From Gehongia tenuis (GTDB taxonomy: Bacteria > Bacillota > Clostridia > Christensenellales > NSJ-53), in assembly GCF_014384795.1 (NCBI RefSeq), contig NZ_JACRSR010000001.1, positions 496,001 to 560,000 on the forward strand: DNA of 64,000 nt, in the 5' to 3' direction. A program made the position numbers and the translations under genes. Positions 52,878 through 62,431 of the stretch are shown here, piece after piece. Within the stretch, counting starts at the first letter, position 1; each line of letters begins with the position of its first letter. The notes below the pieces were generated by a model. That model saw only the letters and a program-made list of their open reading frames with translations. It was not told where the DNA came from and searched no databases.

Positions 52878-55097
52878 ACGGCTTACGCAAAGGTCATCGT
52901 GGATATCGCGAGCGCCTCGGTGGACCGGGTGTTCGACTACCGCGTTCCCTCCGCTATGCAGGAGCCGGGCTGGCGGGTGCGGGTGCCCTTCGGGCCCCGG
53001 GAGATCGAGGGCTATGTGATCGCCCTCTCCGAGACCACGGAGCTTGACAAGAGCAAGGTGCGGGACATCGCGGCGGTGCTGGATGAGACGCCGGCGCTGC
53101 TGCCGGAGATGATCGATCTGGCCCGCTGGATGCAGAAAAAGTACCATTGCCGGCTGGTGGATGCTCTGAGGCTCATGATTCCGGCCCAGATGCGGGGCGG
53201 CCGGGTGCGGGAAAAGACGGTGCGTATGGCGCGGCTGGCGGTTTCCCGGGAGACGGCCCTCGCCGAGGCGGAGCGTCTCTCGCGGCGGGCGCCGGTGCAG
53301 GCGGCCATCCTGAAGACGCTGGCGGAGGGGGATAAGACCCTGGCCGCTCTCGCCGAAATGCACGCCTCGGCAAACTCGGCAGCAAGAGCGCTTTCAAGTA
53401 AGGGCTTACTAGCCTTCGAGAACAAGCCTATACGGCGTATGCCCTATCAAAGTTTAATGGGGGATGGCAGCGAGGCGCTGGAGCTTTTGCCCGCCCAGCG
53501 GGCGGCGGCGGATCAAATCGGGGCGGCCCTTCGCGGGGAGCCGGGAGCGCCCTTCCTCATCCGCGGCATCACGGGCAGCGGAAAGACGGAGGTCTACTTT
53601 GAGTCCATTGCCGAGACGCTGAAACTGGGCAGGTCCGCCATCGTGCTGGTGCCGGAGATCTCCCTCACCCCCCAGATGGTGCAGCGGTTCACCCGGCGTT
53701 TCGGCCCCCTCTGTGCGGTGCTTCACAGCCGCCTTTCGGTGGGCGAGCGCTACGATGAGTGGCAGCGCATCCGCGCCGGGGAGGCCCGGGTGGTGATCGG
53801 CGCCCGGTCGGCCGTGTTTGCGCCGGCGGAGCGGCTGGGCCTCATCGTGGTGGACGAGGAACACGAGCTCAGCTACCGTTCGGAGACCCAGGTACGCTAC
53901 GATGCGGTGGAGGTGGCGGAGGCGCGCTGCGCCATGGCGGGCGCCGTGCTGGTCATGGGCAGCGCCACCCCCAGCATTGTCCGCTTCCACGGGGCGGAGT
54001 CGGGAAAATACCGGCTCCTCACCCTGGAAAGCCGGGCCATGGGCGAACTGCCCGAGGTGACGGTGGTGGACATGTGCCAGGAACTCCTGGGAGGCAACCG
54101 CTCCATCTTCAGCCGCACCCTTTACCGGCGGCTCAAGGGCTGCCTGGACCGGAAGGAGCAGGCCATCCTTTTTTTGAACCGCCGGGGCTACTTCACCTTC
54201 GTTTCCTGCCGGGAGTGCGGGCATGTGATGCAGTGCGAGCACTGTGACGTGTCCCTCACCTATCACATGTCCGAGCGGAAGCTGAAATGTCATTACTGCG
54301 GCTACGAGGCCGAGCTTCCCAAGACATGCCCGGAATGTGGAAGCCCTTACATCCGCCATTTTGGCAGCGGTACGCAAAAAGTCGAAGAGGAGGTTCATAA
54401 GCTCTTTCCCGACACCCGCATTCTCCGCATGGATGCGGACACCACGGCGGGCAAGGAGGGGCATCTCAAGATTCTCTCCGCCTTTGAGAAGGGGGAAGCG
54501 GACGTTCTTATCGGCACCCAGATGGTGGCCAAGGGTCTGGACTTCCCCAGGGTCACGCTGGTGGGTGTGGTCGCCGCCGACGCCACGCTGTTCTACCCGG
54601 ATTTCCGGAGCAGCGAGCGCACCTTTCAGATTCTCACCCAGGTGGCGGGCCGGTCCGGCCGGGGGGAGCGAAAGGGTTCGGTGGTGGTGCAGAGCTATCA
54701 GCCGGGCCATCCAAGCGTGCGCTATGCAAAGAATCACGATTACCTGGGTTTCTATGGCCGGGAGATCGGACAGCGGGAGCTGGGCCAGTATCCGCCCTTT
54801 GGGATGTTCGTGCGCTTCGTCTATACCGGCACGGACGGCGCGGCGTTGGCCCGGCATACCGAGACGCTGAAGGCGGCCTTCGACGGCTACTTTGAGACCC
54901 ATGACAGGCCCCTGCTGCTGACGGCACGGCCCTGCCCCCGAGAGCGGATCAAAGAAAAATATCGTTACGAAGTGCTCCTGAAGCTGGCACTTCCTCTCAA
55001 AGGGGATATTTTGGAGGATTTATACCATATCTATGAACAAAACCGGGCTGCAGAAGAGTTTTCCGTGATGGAAGTGGACCCGGTTTCAATGTTATAA
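52878..55097 (+). CDS. priA: Primosomal replication-restart helicase PriA
   Basis: PriA reloads the replisome at stalled forks. The N-terminal 3'-end-binding domain (YAKVIVDIASASVDRVFDYRVP, VPFGPREIEGYVI) is followed by Walker A ITGSGKTEVYFE, VVDEEHELSY, the zinc-binding cysteine array (CRECGHVMQCEHCDVSLTYHMSERKLKCHYCG, CPECGSPYI) and GTQMVAKGLDFPRVTLVGVV. Family homology starts at YAKVIVD, upstream of the first ordinary start (GTG 52899). The only codon with a Shine-Dalgarno sequence at the right distance (GGGAGGGG, 52864-52871) is ACG 52878, so the true start is either a rare ACG or GTG with a shortened first strand. Confidence 0.95.
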   Translation, partial: TAYAKVIVDIASASVDRVFDYRVPSAMQEPGWRVRVPFGPREIEGYVIALSETTELDKSKVRDIAAVLDETPALLPEMIDLARWMQKKYHCRLVDALRLMIPAQMRGGRVREKTVRMARLAVSRETALAEAERLSRRAPVQAAILKTLAEGDKTLAALAEMHASANSAARALSSKGLLAFENKPIRRMPYQSLMGDGSEALELLPAQRAAADQIGAALRGEPGAPFLIRGITGSGKTEVYFESIAETLKLGRSAIVLVPEISLTPQMVQRFTRRFGPLCAVLHSRLSVGERYDEWQRIRAGEARVVIGARSAVFAPAERLGLIVVDEEHELSYRSETQVRYDAVEVAEARCAMAGAVLVMGSATPSIVRFHGAESGKYRLLTLESRAMGELPEVTVVDMCQELLGGNRSIFSRTLYRRLKGCLDRKEQAILFLNRRGYFTFVSCRECGHVMQCEHCDVSLTYHMSERKLKCHYCGYEAELPKTCPECGSPYIRHFGSGTQKVEEEVHKLFPDTRILRMDADTTAGKEGHLKILSAFEKGEADVLIGTQMVAKGLDFPRVTLVGVVAADATLFYPDFRSSERTFQILTQVAGRSGRGERKGSVVVQSYQPGHPSVRYAKNHDYLGFYGREIGQRELGQYPPFGMFVRFVYTGTDGAALARHTETLKAAFDGYFETHDRPLLLTARPCPRERIKEKYRYEVLLKLALPLKGDILEDLYHIYEQNRAAEEFSVMEVDPVSML

Positions 55098-55118
55098 TAA
55101 AGAGAAAGGAGTGATTCG

Positions 55119-55598
55119 GTGGCTATTCGCAACATCATCACCGAAGGGGATGAGACCCTTCGCAAAATTTCACGGAAACAGGAGCGTTTCGACGAACGGC
55201 TGTGGACTCTCCTCGATGACATGGCGGAGACCATGCGGGAGAAGGACGGCGTGGGCCTGGCGGCGCCCCAGGTGGGCGTGCTCCGCCAGGTGATCGTCAT
55301 CGACTGGGAGGGTATCATCGAACTAGTCAACCCCGAGATTGTGTACGAGGAGGGACAGCAGGAGCTGCCTGAGGGCTGCTTATCCATTCCGGGTCTGTAC
55401 GGCATAGTACCCCGGCCCTACAGGGTGAAGGTGCGGGCCCAGGACCGGAACGGAGACCCCATCGAACTGGAGGGGGAGGGCCGTCTGGCCACGGTGTTCT
55501 GCCATGAGATCGATCATTTGAAGGGCAGACTCATGCGGGACGTGATGACCCGGGAGCTGACGGAGGACGACGATTGGGAAGAAGAGGAAGAGGAATAA
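55119..55598 (+). CDS. def: Peptide deformylase
   Basis: This 159-aa metalloenzyme removes formyl groups from new proteins. Its three motifs are GVGLAAPQVG, EGCLSIPG and HEIDHLKG, giving the cysteine and two histidine metal ligands and the catalytic glutamate. GGAG is seven bases before GTG 55119. A TATAAT at 55093 overlaps the priA stop and may be a -10 without a clear -35. The C-terminus is a strongly acidic tail (TEDDDWEEEEEE). The stop overlaps the fmt ATG by one base. Confidence 0.97.
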   Translation: MAIRNIITEGDETLRKISRKQERFDERLWTLLDDMAETMREKDGVGLAAPQVGVLRQVIVIDWEGIIELVNPEIVYEEGQQELPEGCLSIPGLYGIVPRPYRVKVRAQDRNGDPIELEGEGRLATVFCHEIDHLKGRLMRDVMTRELTEDDDWEEEEEE

Positions 55599-56533
55599 TG
55601 CGTATCGTGTTCATGGGTACGCCCGATTTTGCGGTGCCATCCCTCCGGGCCATGGCCGAGGGAGGCTATGAGATTGCAGGGGTGTTCTGCCAGCCCGACC
55701 GGCCGAAGGGCCGGGGCAAAAAGCTGCAGAAGCCGCCGGTGAAGGTGCTGGCGGAGGAGCTGGGGATTCCTGTATACCAATTTGAACGGATTCGGCGTCC
55801 TGAAGGCGTGGAAGCCCTTACATATCTTGCGCCGGATTTGGTGGTTACGGCGGCCTTTGGACAGATTTTATCGAAGAGCATTCTGGAGATCCCGCCCCTT
55901 GGCTGCATCAACGTCCACGGATCGCTCCTGCCCGCCTATCGGGGCGCGGCGCCCATTCAGTGGGCGGTGATGAACGGGGAAAAGGAGACGGGCATCACCC
56001 TTATGTACATGGATGTGGGCGTGGACACCGGGGACATGATCCTGCAAAAGCACCTCGAGATTGGGCCGGACGAGACGGCGGGCGAGCTGTTTGACCGTTT
56101 GGCGCCCCTCGGCGCCCAGACGCTTCTGGAAGGGCTAAAGCTTTTTGAGCATGGACGAGCTCCCGCCGCGGCCCAGGACGGGACAAAAGCCACTCTGGCG
56201 CCCATGCTGAATAAGGAGATGGGCGAACTGGATTTTTCCCTTTCCGCCGCGGTCCTGAAAAACCGCATTCGGGGCATGAACCCCTGGCCGGGCTGCTACA
56301 CCTACTTTGAAGGACAGCCCCTCAAGATTTGGCGGGCGGAGGCGCTGCCGGGAAAGGGCGAACCGGGCCGGGTGATCGCCGCCTCCCCCAAGGAGGGCCT
56401 TATTGTAGGCGCCGGCGAAGGATGCCTGAAGCTTGTTGAAGTGCAGGGCCTTTCCGGCAAGCGGATGGCGGCGGAGGCCTATCTTCTCGGCCATGCCATC
56501 CGGCCGGGAGAGGTGCTGGGTTGCCATGGATAG
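55598..56533 (+). CDS. fmt: Methionyl-tRNA formyltransferase
   Basis: This 311-aa enzyme formylates initiator Met-tRNA with 10-formyl-tetrahydrofolate. It begins MRIVFMGTPDFAVPSLRA, has the formyl-site motif INVHGSLLPAYRGAAPIQWAVMNGE with the catalytic asparagine and histidine, MDVGVDTGDM with the aspartate, and the C-terminal tRNA-binding domain. The start overlaps the def stop (TAATG), with GAGGAA upstream. It overlaps rsmB by 8 bases. Confidence 0.97.
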   Translation: MRIVFMGTPDFAVPSLRAMAEGGYEIAGVFCQPDRPKGRGKKLQKPPVKVLAEELGIPVYQFERIRRPEGVEALTYLAPDLVVTAAFGQILSKSILEIPPLGCINVHGSLLPAYRGAAPIQWAVMNGEKETGITLMYMDVGVDTGDMILQKHLEIGPDETAGELFDRLAPLGAQTLLEGLKLFEHGRAPAAAQDGTKATLAPMLNKEMGELDFSLSAAVLKNRIRGMNPWPGCYTYFEGQPLKIWRAEALPGKGEPGRVIAASPKEGLIVGAGEGCLKLVEVQGLSGKRMAAEAYLLGHAIRPGEVLGCHG

Positions 56534-57809
56534 GGCGAGAATGACGGTCTACCGGGTGCTCTATCGGGTGCTGGAGGAGGGAAGCTATCTCCATCTCGCC
56601 CTCAAGGAGCAGCTGGAACGGGACCGGCTGAACGCCCGGGACCGGGCCTTCGCCACTCAGCTCATTCATCTCGTACTCACCCATCGGGCCAGGCTGGATT
56701 ATGCTCTTGCGCCTTATCTTGTGGGCAAGCGGGTCAAGGGGGACGCCCGGACGCTGATGCGCATGGGCGCGTGCCAGATCATGCTGATGCGCCTGCCTCA
56801 CCGGGCGGCGGTGGATTCCACGGTGGAGCTGTGTCGGGAGCTGCGCAAGAACTCCTACGGAGGATTCATGAACGGGGTCTTGCGCAATCTGGTGCGCGGC
56901 CTCGATGCTATCGCCTATCCCGAGGACCCACTGGGGTATCTGACCATCTATTGGAGCATCCCCGAATTCGTGGCGAAGATGTGGCTCAAGCGCTATGGCG
57001 TGGCCGGGGCGCTTTCCCTTGCGGAGAGCCTGGCCAAGCCCAGGGGCATCTGTGTGTGCGCCTGGGACCAGGTGGAATTCATGGAATTTGCCGAGAAGCA
57101 CGGCCTCGAATATGTGCGGGGCCGGGTATCGCCCTACGCCTTTTATCTCCGGGGCCGGAGCGCGCTGGACGCGGCCCGGCTGATCATGGGCGAAGGCGCC
57201 CAGATGGCGGCCCTCGCCATGGATGTGCAGCCAGGAGAGCGGGTGCTGGACGCCTGTGCGGCGCCCGGCGGCAAGACGGTGATCATGGCCGAAGCGGGCG
57301 GCGAAGTGACCGCTCTTGAGCTCCATGAAAACCGCAAAAACATGATGGAGGTGCGGCTGGCCGCCCGAAACACGCCGAGGGTGGCATGCTTTACGGGCGA
57401 TGCCGCCCTGTACCGTCCCGAATGGGAACAGGCCTTTGACCGGGTGCTGGTGGACGCGCCCTGTTCCGGGCTGGGTACGCTGGCCCAAAAGCCGGATATC
57501 AAGTGGCGCCTGGTGCCAGACGATCTGACGGCGCTGGCGGACCTCCAACTGTCCATTCTCACTGCCTGCGGGCACTATGTTAAAGCCGGCGGAACGCTGG
57601 TCTATTCCACCTGTACGCTCTCGGAACAGGAGAATGACGGCGTGGTCCGCGCCTTTCTTGCCGAGCGTCCTGAATTTGAGCTGGACGATCTTTCGCCGTA
57701 TTTTCCGGAGCGCATGGAGGAAGCGGCAAAGCGGGGCTTTGTGGAGCTGCGACCGGACCTTGAGGGCACGGAGGGATTCTTTATTGCCCGGATGAGGAGG
57801 CGTTCATGA
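56526..57809 (+). CDS. rsmB: 16S rRNA (cytosine-967-C5)-methyltransferase RsmB
   Basis: This 427-aa enzyme has an N-terminal NusB-like RNA-binding domain (about 1-140: RVLEEGSYLHLALKEQL, RDRAFATQLIHLVL) and a C-terminal SAM-dependent methyltransferase. The SAM site is LDACAAPGGKTVIMAEA. The catalytic cysteines are in VDAPCSGLGT and VYSTCTLSEQEN. The start at ATG 56526 overlaps fmt; longer upstream frames are shadows. It overlaps rlmN by ATGA. Confidence 0.96.
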   Translation: MDRARMTVYRVLYRVLEEGSYLHLALKEQLERDRLNARDRAFATQLIHLVLTHRARLDYALAPYLVGKRVKGDARTLMRMGACQIMLMRLPHRAAVDSTVELCRELRKNSYGGFMNGVLRNLVRGLDAIAYPEDPLGYLTIYWSIPEFVAKMWLKRYGVAGALSLAESLAKPRGICVCAWDQVEFMEFAEKHGLEYVRGRVSPYAFYLRGRSALDAARLIMGEGAQMAALAMDVQPGERVLDACAAPGGKTVIMAEAGGEVTALELHENRKNMMEVRLAARNTPRVACFTGDAALYRPEWEQAFDRVLVDAPCSGLGTLAQKPDIKWRLVPDDLTALADLQLSILTACGHYVKAGGTLVYSTCTLSEQENDGVVRAFLAERPEFELDDLSPYFPERMEEAAKRGFVELRPDLEGTEGFFIARMRRRS

Positions 57810-58858
57810 AAAAGGCCATGCTGGATATGACGCTGCCCGAACTTCAGTGGGCGGTAAAGGAGCTGGGTCAGCCGGCTTACCGGGCGAAGCAGCTTCGGGA
57901 ATGGCTGAGCCGGGACGTGGATTTTGAAGGGATGGCCGTGCTGCCCAAAACCTTTCGGACCGCCCTTTCGGAACATTTCCGCAGAGGCGGCGTGAAGATT
58001 TTGGAAAAAAGGGTCTCCGAGATCGACGGAACCACAAAATATTTGTTTTTGCTGGAGGATCATAATATAATAGAAGGCGTCTACATGCCCTATCATTACG
58101 GTAACACCCTGTGCATCTCCACCCAGGTGGGCTGCAGGATGGGGTGTGCCTTTTGTGCGTCCACGCTGGAGGGGTGCGTGAGAAACCTCGAGGCGGACGA
58201 GATGCTGGGCGAGGTCCTTGCCGTCAATGCCGACAAGGGCGGAGGGGACCGCCGGGGCGTCACCAACATTGTGCTCATGGGCAGCGGCGAGCCGCTGGAC
58301 AACTATGACAACGTGGTGCGCTTTCTAAGGCGGGTGCACGATCCGGATATTCTGGGCGTGAGCTACCGGAACATTTCCCTGTCCACCTGCGGGCTGACCC
58401 CGCGGATGGAGGACTTTCTCGGGGAAGAGCTGCCCGTCACCCTGTGCGTGTCCCTCCACGGTCCGGATGACGAGACCCGGCAAAGGCTGATACCGGCGGC
58501 GAAGGCCTATCCGCTGACGGAACTGATGGCGGTGTGCCGGAAGTATGTGGAGCGGACCGGCCGCCGCTTTATCTTCGAATATGCTTTGGTGAAGGGGATC
58601 AACGACGGACGGGAGGCGGCCTTGAAGCTTGCCCGCCTCCTTCGGGGATTCCAGTGCCACGTCAACGTGATTCCGCTCAATGAGGTGAGCGACATCGGCC
58701 TTGCCGGCCCGTCGCCGGAAGGGGTCAGAATTTTTCTCGAGACCTTGGAAGCCCAGGGCATCTCCGCAACCCGGCGCCGCACCATGGGCGCCGATATCGC
58801 GGGCGCCTGCGGGCAGCTGAGGCGAAGCAAAATGAAAAACGAGGGGGAGCGCACGTGA
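57806..58858 (+). CDS. rlmN: Radical SAM rRNA/tRNA methyltransferase RlmN
   Basis: This 350-aa enzyme methylates A2503 of 23S rRNA and A37 of some tRNAs. The 4Fe-4S cysteines are C110, C114 and C117 in CRMGCAFC, and GSGEPLDNYDNV follows. The two methyl-relay cysteines are present (an early STCGL region and the late GADIAGACGQL). It overlaps both neighbours by ATGA or GTGA. The order rsmB-rlmN-PP2C matches Bacillus. Confidence 0.97.
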   Translation: MKKAMLDMTLPELQWAVKELGQPAYRAKQLREWLSRDVDFEGMAVLPKTFRTALSEHFRRGGVKILEKRVSEIDGTTKYLFLLEDHNIIEGVYMPYHYGNTLCISTQVGCRMGCAFCASTLEGCVRNLEADEMLGEVLAVNADKGGGDRRGVTNIVLMGSGEPLDNYDNVVRFLRRVHDPDILGVSYRNISLSTCGLTPRMEDFLGEELPVTLCVSLHGPDDETRQRLIPAAKAYPLTELMAVCRKYVERTGRRFIFEYALVKGINDGREAALKLARLLRGFQCHVNVIPLNEVSDIGLAGPSPEGVRIFLETLEAQGISATRRRTMGADIAGACGQLRRSKMKNEGERT

Positions 58859-59592
58859 TCTTTGCGGCTTCGAGCCATCGAGGCGCTGTCAGGAAGAGCA
58901 ATCAGGACTCCTATTACGTGTCCACGAAAAGGTTGGATGGCTACTATGTGATGATGGTGGCCGACGGTATGGGGGGACACCGGGCGGGTGAGGTTGCTAG
59001 CGCCATGGCCGTATCGGCCACAACTGAATATTTGGAGGACTGCCGCAGGGGCTCCATGGAGACCCGTCTTCGCCGGGCGGTGGAGAAGGCAAACGGCGAG
59101 ATCTTCCGCCGTGCATCCCTGGACGAGAACTGCCAGGGCATGGGCACCACGCTGACCCTCGCCCTCATGGACGAGGAGCGCTACGCCGTAGGCCATGTGG
59201 GCGACAGCCGGGCGTACCTCATTTCGGGCGGTGAAATGCGCCAGATCACCCGGGACCACACGCTGGTGGAGGAGATATCTTCCACGGTGGATCTGGATGA
59301 GGCCGCCCGCAGAAATCATCCCCAGCGCAGCCTCATCACCCGGGCGGTGGGCGTGGAATTCAGGGTGGATATGGATCTATATGAGGGAAAATGGCAGCGG
59401 GGCGATGTCCTGTTCATCTGTTCGGACGGCCTGGTCAACGAGGTGGACGAGACGGAGATTCTTGCGGAGCTCGGCCGTCAGCCCTCTTTGGACGCCTGGG
59501 TCAAGACCCTGGTGGAGCGGGCCATCGAGGCCGGCGGCCATGACAACATCACCGCCGTTGCGGCCCTCAACGAAGGGGGTGATGGGCTATGA
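58855..59592 (+). CDS. prpC: PP2C-type Ser/Thr protein phosphatase (PrpC/Stp)
   Basis: This 245-aa metal-dependent phosphatase reverses phosphorylation by the adjacent PASTA kinase. Motifs include RKSNQDSYYV, VADGMGGHRAGEVAS, GTTLTLALM, VGDSRAYL, the aspartate in CSDGLVNEVD and GGHDNITAVAAL. The GTG start overlaps the rlmN stop, and its own stop overlaps the kinase ATG, giving a coupled phosphatase-kinase pair. Confidence 0.96.
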   Translation: MIFAASSHRGAVRKSNQDSYYVSTKRLDGYYVMMVADGMGGHRAGEVASAMAVSATTEYLEDCRRGSMETRLRRAVEKANGEIFRRASLDENCQGMGTTLTLALMDEERYAVGHVGDSRAYLISGGEMRQITRDHTLVEEISSTVDLDEAARRNHPQRSLITRAVGVEFRVDMDLYEGKWQRGDVLFICSDGLVNEVDETEILAELGRQPSLDAWVKTLVERAIEAGGHDNITAVAALNEGGDGL

Positions 59593-61571
59593 TCGGCACA
59601 GTGCTCGCCAATAAATATGAGATCATGGAAAAGGTGGGCGGAGGCGGCATGGCCAACGTCTACAAGGCACGGCGGCTCCGGGACGACCGGGTGGTGGCCA
59701 TCAAGGCCCTGAAGCCGGAATTTTTGGAGGATGAGGAGTTTGTGGCCCGCTTTAAGCGGGAGGCCCATGCCGTGTCCGGACTCAAGCATCCGAGCATCGT
59801 GGACACCATCGATGTGGGCGAGGAGAACGGCGTCTACTTCATCGTGATGGAGTACGTGGAGGGGGAGACCCTGAAGGACTCCATCCGCAGAAACGGCGCT
59901 CTCAACGTGGAGGCCGCCATCCATATCGGTATTCAGATCTGCCGGGCGCTGGACTACGCCCATGCCCATCGGGTGATCCATCGGGACATCAAGCCTCAAA
60001 ACATCCTCGTTTCCGTGGACGGCACGGTGAAGGTGGCGGATTTTGGCATCGCCAAGGGTGCAACCTCCTCCACGGTGACCATTGCCGGCTCCAATATCAT
60101 GGGTTCGGTGCATTATTCCTCGCCGGAGCAGGCCAGGGGCGGCTTCACCGACGAGAAGAGCGACCTCTATTCCCTGGGCGTGGTGCTCTATGAGGCGGTC
60201 ACCGGCAAGGTGCCTTTTGAGGGGGACACCCCGGTGACGGTGGCCATCAAGCATATTCAGGAGAAGCCGGTGCCCCCAAGCCACATCAATCCGCTGGTGC
60301 CAAGGGCTCTTGAGGAGATTATCCTGAAGGCCATGGAGAAGGAGACCGGCCTTCGTTACGACTCGGCGAGAGAGATGGAGCAGGACCTTATACGCTGCCT
60401 GTCCGAGCCGAACGGCTCCTTTGTGACCCATTTCAAGCCCGGCGCGGAAACCTTCTATATCCCCGCCGACAAGGTGAAGGAGATCACCGGCGAAAAGGCG
60501 AGGGAGCCGGCAAAGCGAAAGGCGCCGCCGCCGAAGAAGACCGAGGCCAGAACCAAGCCGGAGCCGCCCCAGGAGGAGCCGAAACGGGCCAAATCGGCCT
60601 GGCAGGTGCTCAAGATTCTTCTGGGCGTGCTGGCCCTTTTGGTGGTGGCCGGGGGCCTGTTCATGGCGGGCCGGGGTTTTTACAACAACAGCATCAAGAA
60701 CCGTCCGGTCATGGTTACCAACGTGGTGGGCAAGACGGAGGCCGAAGCCCGTGAGACCCTTGAAGGCGATTTCACGGTGGAAGTGGCCTATGAATACGAC
60801 GTGAACGTGGAAAAGGACAGGGTGGTCTCCCAAAATCCGCTGGGCGCAAGCTCCGTGAAGAAGGGCAGCACCGTGAAGCTGGTGGTCAGCCTGGGCCGGG
60901 AGCGGGTGATCGTGCCCACCCTGGTGAACACCAACTTTGAACTGGCCGCCCAGGAACTGCAAAAATCCCAGCTTCAGGTGGGGCAGGTGCACCAGGAGGA
61001 GGCGGAGGGCAAGACCGTGGGCTCCATTCTGCGCCAGTCCCCCGATCCGGGCACGGAGGCCCTGGCCGGGGACACGGTGGACATCTGGGTGTGCGTGGAG
61101 CCCAGCACCGTGGTTAAGCCCGTGCCCGATGTGGTGGGCATGAAGGTGGACGAGGCAAGACAGCGCCTTTTAAATGAAGGCTTCTCCAATGTTGAAGTGG
61201 TGGAGGAGGTCAGCGAGACGGCGGCGGGCGAAGTGCTGCGCCAGGATCCGTCCATGAACTCCACCGTGGACGTGTCCACGGCCATCCAGCTTTGGGTGAC
61301 CAAGGCGCCGGAGTTTTTCTACCAGGTGGAGGCCAACGTGGACCTGACGGTGGTGGACGACGGCAGCACCATTTTGGTGGAGCTTGTGGATAAGAGCGGC
61401 CAGCGCAAGACCATCATGGACGAGGTCAAGGACGCCGGCGACTACAGTCTGCCCCTGGTCCTCACCAGCGCCTATCCCGACGCCCAGACGCTGATCGTCT
61501 ATGTCAACGGCCAGGAGCTGACGCGACGGGACGTGGATTTCTCCGCCGGCGGACAGGTGCCTGCCACTTGA
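59589..61571 (+). CDS. prkC: PASTA-domain Ser/Thr protein kinase PrkC
   Basis: This 660-aa transmembrane kinase senses cell-wall fragments and controls growth, wall metabolism and germination in Bacillus. The kinase domain (about 10-270) has the glycine loop VGGGGMANVYKA, K39 in VVAIKAL, HRDIKPQNIL (D133) and DFGIAKG. A proline/lysine linker and one membrane helix (VLKILLGVLALLVVAGGLFMA) precede three PASTA repeats (about 380-570), then an extra beta-rich domain of about 85 residues (FFYQVEANVDLTVV to the end). Stop and rsgA start share TTGA. Confidence 0.97.
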   Translation: MIGTVLANKYEIMEKVGGGGMANVYKARRLRDDRVVAIKALKPEFLEDEEFVARFKREAHAVSGLKHPSIVDTIDVGEENGVYFIVMEYVEGETLKDSIRRNGALNVEAAIHIGIQICRALDYAHAHRVIHRDIKPQNILVSVDGTVKVADFGIAKGATSSTVTIAGSNIMGSVHYSSPEQARGGFTDEKSDLYSLGVVLYEAVTGKVPFEGDTPVTVAIKHIQEKPVPPSHINPLVPRALEEIILKAMEKETGLRYDSAREMEQDLIRCLSEPNGSFVTHFKPGAETFYIPADKVKEITGEKAREPAKRKAPPPKKTEARTKPEPPQEEPKRAKSAWQVLKILLGVLALLVVAGGLFMAGRGFYNNSIKNRPVMVTNVVGKTEAEARETLEGDFTVEVAYEYDVNVEKDRVVSQNPLGASSVKKGSTVKLVVSLGRERVIVPTLVNTNFELAAQELQKSQLQVGQVHQEEAEGKTVGSILRQSPDPGTEALAGDTVDIWVCVEPSTVVKPVPDVVGMKVDEARQRLLNEGFSNVEVVEEVSETAAGEVLRQDPSMNSTVDVSTAIQLWVTKAPEFFYQVEANVDLTVVDDGSTILVELVDKSGQRKTIMDEVKDAGDYSLPLVLTSAYPDAQTLIVYVNGQELTRRDVDFSAGGQVPAT

Positions 61572-62431
61572 CCGGCATCATTGTGCGGGGCGTCGGCGGC
61601 TTCTACGAGGTCCGTAAGGCGGATGGCGGCGCCATCACCTGCAAGGCCGGGGGCCGGTTCCGCAAGATGGGCATGAAACCCATGGTGGGGGACCGGGTGG
61701 AGCTGGAGCCCGACGGGGAGATGGGCTTTATCGTGAAGATTCTGCCCCGGAAAAACGCCATGGTGCGCCCGCCGGTGGCCAATGTGGATCAGGCGGTGGT
61801 GGTGATCTCCGCCGGGAATCCGCCGCCGGATTACGAGCTTGCGGACAAGCTGCTGGTGATGGGCGAGATGCTGGGCATCGAGCTTGCGGTGTGCATCAAC
61901 AAATGCGACGAGGGCGCGGCGGACGGCAGGGATTATGCGCTGGCCGGGTACCCCGTGTTCCGCACTTCCGCCAAGACCGGCGAGGGCCTTGGGGCCCTCA
62001 AGGAGCAGCTGAAGGGCAAGGTGTCCTTTCTTGCGGGCCAGTCGGGGGTGGGCAAATCGTCCATTTTGAACCAGCTTCTGACGGGCGCGGAGCTGGAAAC
62101 CGGCCGGGTGAATGAGAAACTGGGCCGGGGCCGGCACACCACCCGCAAGGCGGAGCTTTTGTACAGCCCGGAGGGCTTTTATGTGGCGGACACGCCGGGC
62201 TTTTCCCTGCTGTCTTTGGAGGCTATGGAGCCGGAGCGGCTCAAGGAATTTTATCCCGAGTTTGCCCCCTATGAGGGGGAATGCCGGTTCCTTGGATGCA
62301 ACCACGGCAGGGAACCGGACTGCGCGGTGGCGGCCGCCGCCGAAGCGGGGGAGATCTCGAAGGCCCGGCTGATGCGCTACCGCAAGCTTTTAAGCGAAAT
62401 CGGTGAGATGTGGAGGAATCGCTATGGTTAA
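61568..62431 (+). CDS. rsgA: Ribosome small-subunit GTPase RsgA
   Basis: This 287-aa circularly permuted GTPase assists 30S maturation. An N-terminal OB fold is followed by G4 NKCD, then G1 GQSGVGKSS, RHTTRKAEL and G3 DTPGFSLL, the permuted order. A C-terminal zinc finger (C-x5 CNHGREPDC) ends the protein. The TTG start overlaps the prkC stop. It overlaps rpe by 8 bases. Confidence 0.97.
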   Translation: MTGIIVRGVGGFYEVRKADGGAITCKAGGRFRKMGMKPMVGDRVELEPDGEMGFIVKILPRKNAMVRPPVANVDQAVVVISAGNPPPDYELADKLLVMGEMLGIELAVCINKCDEGAADGRDYALAGYPVFRTSAKTGEGLGALKEQLKGKVSFLAGQSGVGKSSILNQLLTGAELETGRVNEKLGRGRHTTRKAELLYSPEGFYVADTPGFSLLSLEAMEPERLKEFYPEFAPYEGECRFLGCNHGREPDCAVAAAAEAGEISKARLMRYRKLLSEIGEMWRNRYG

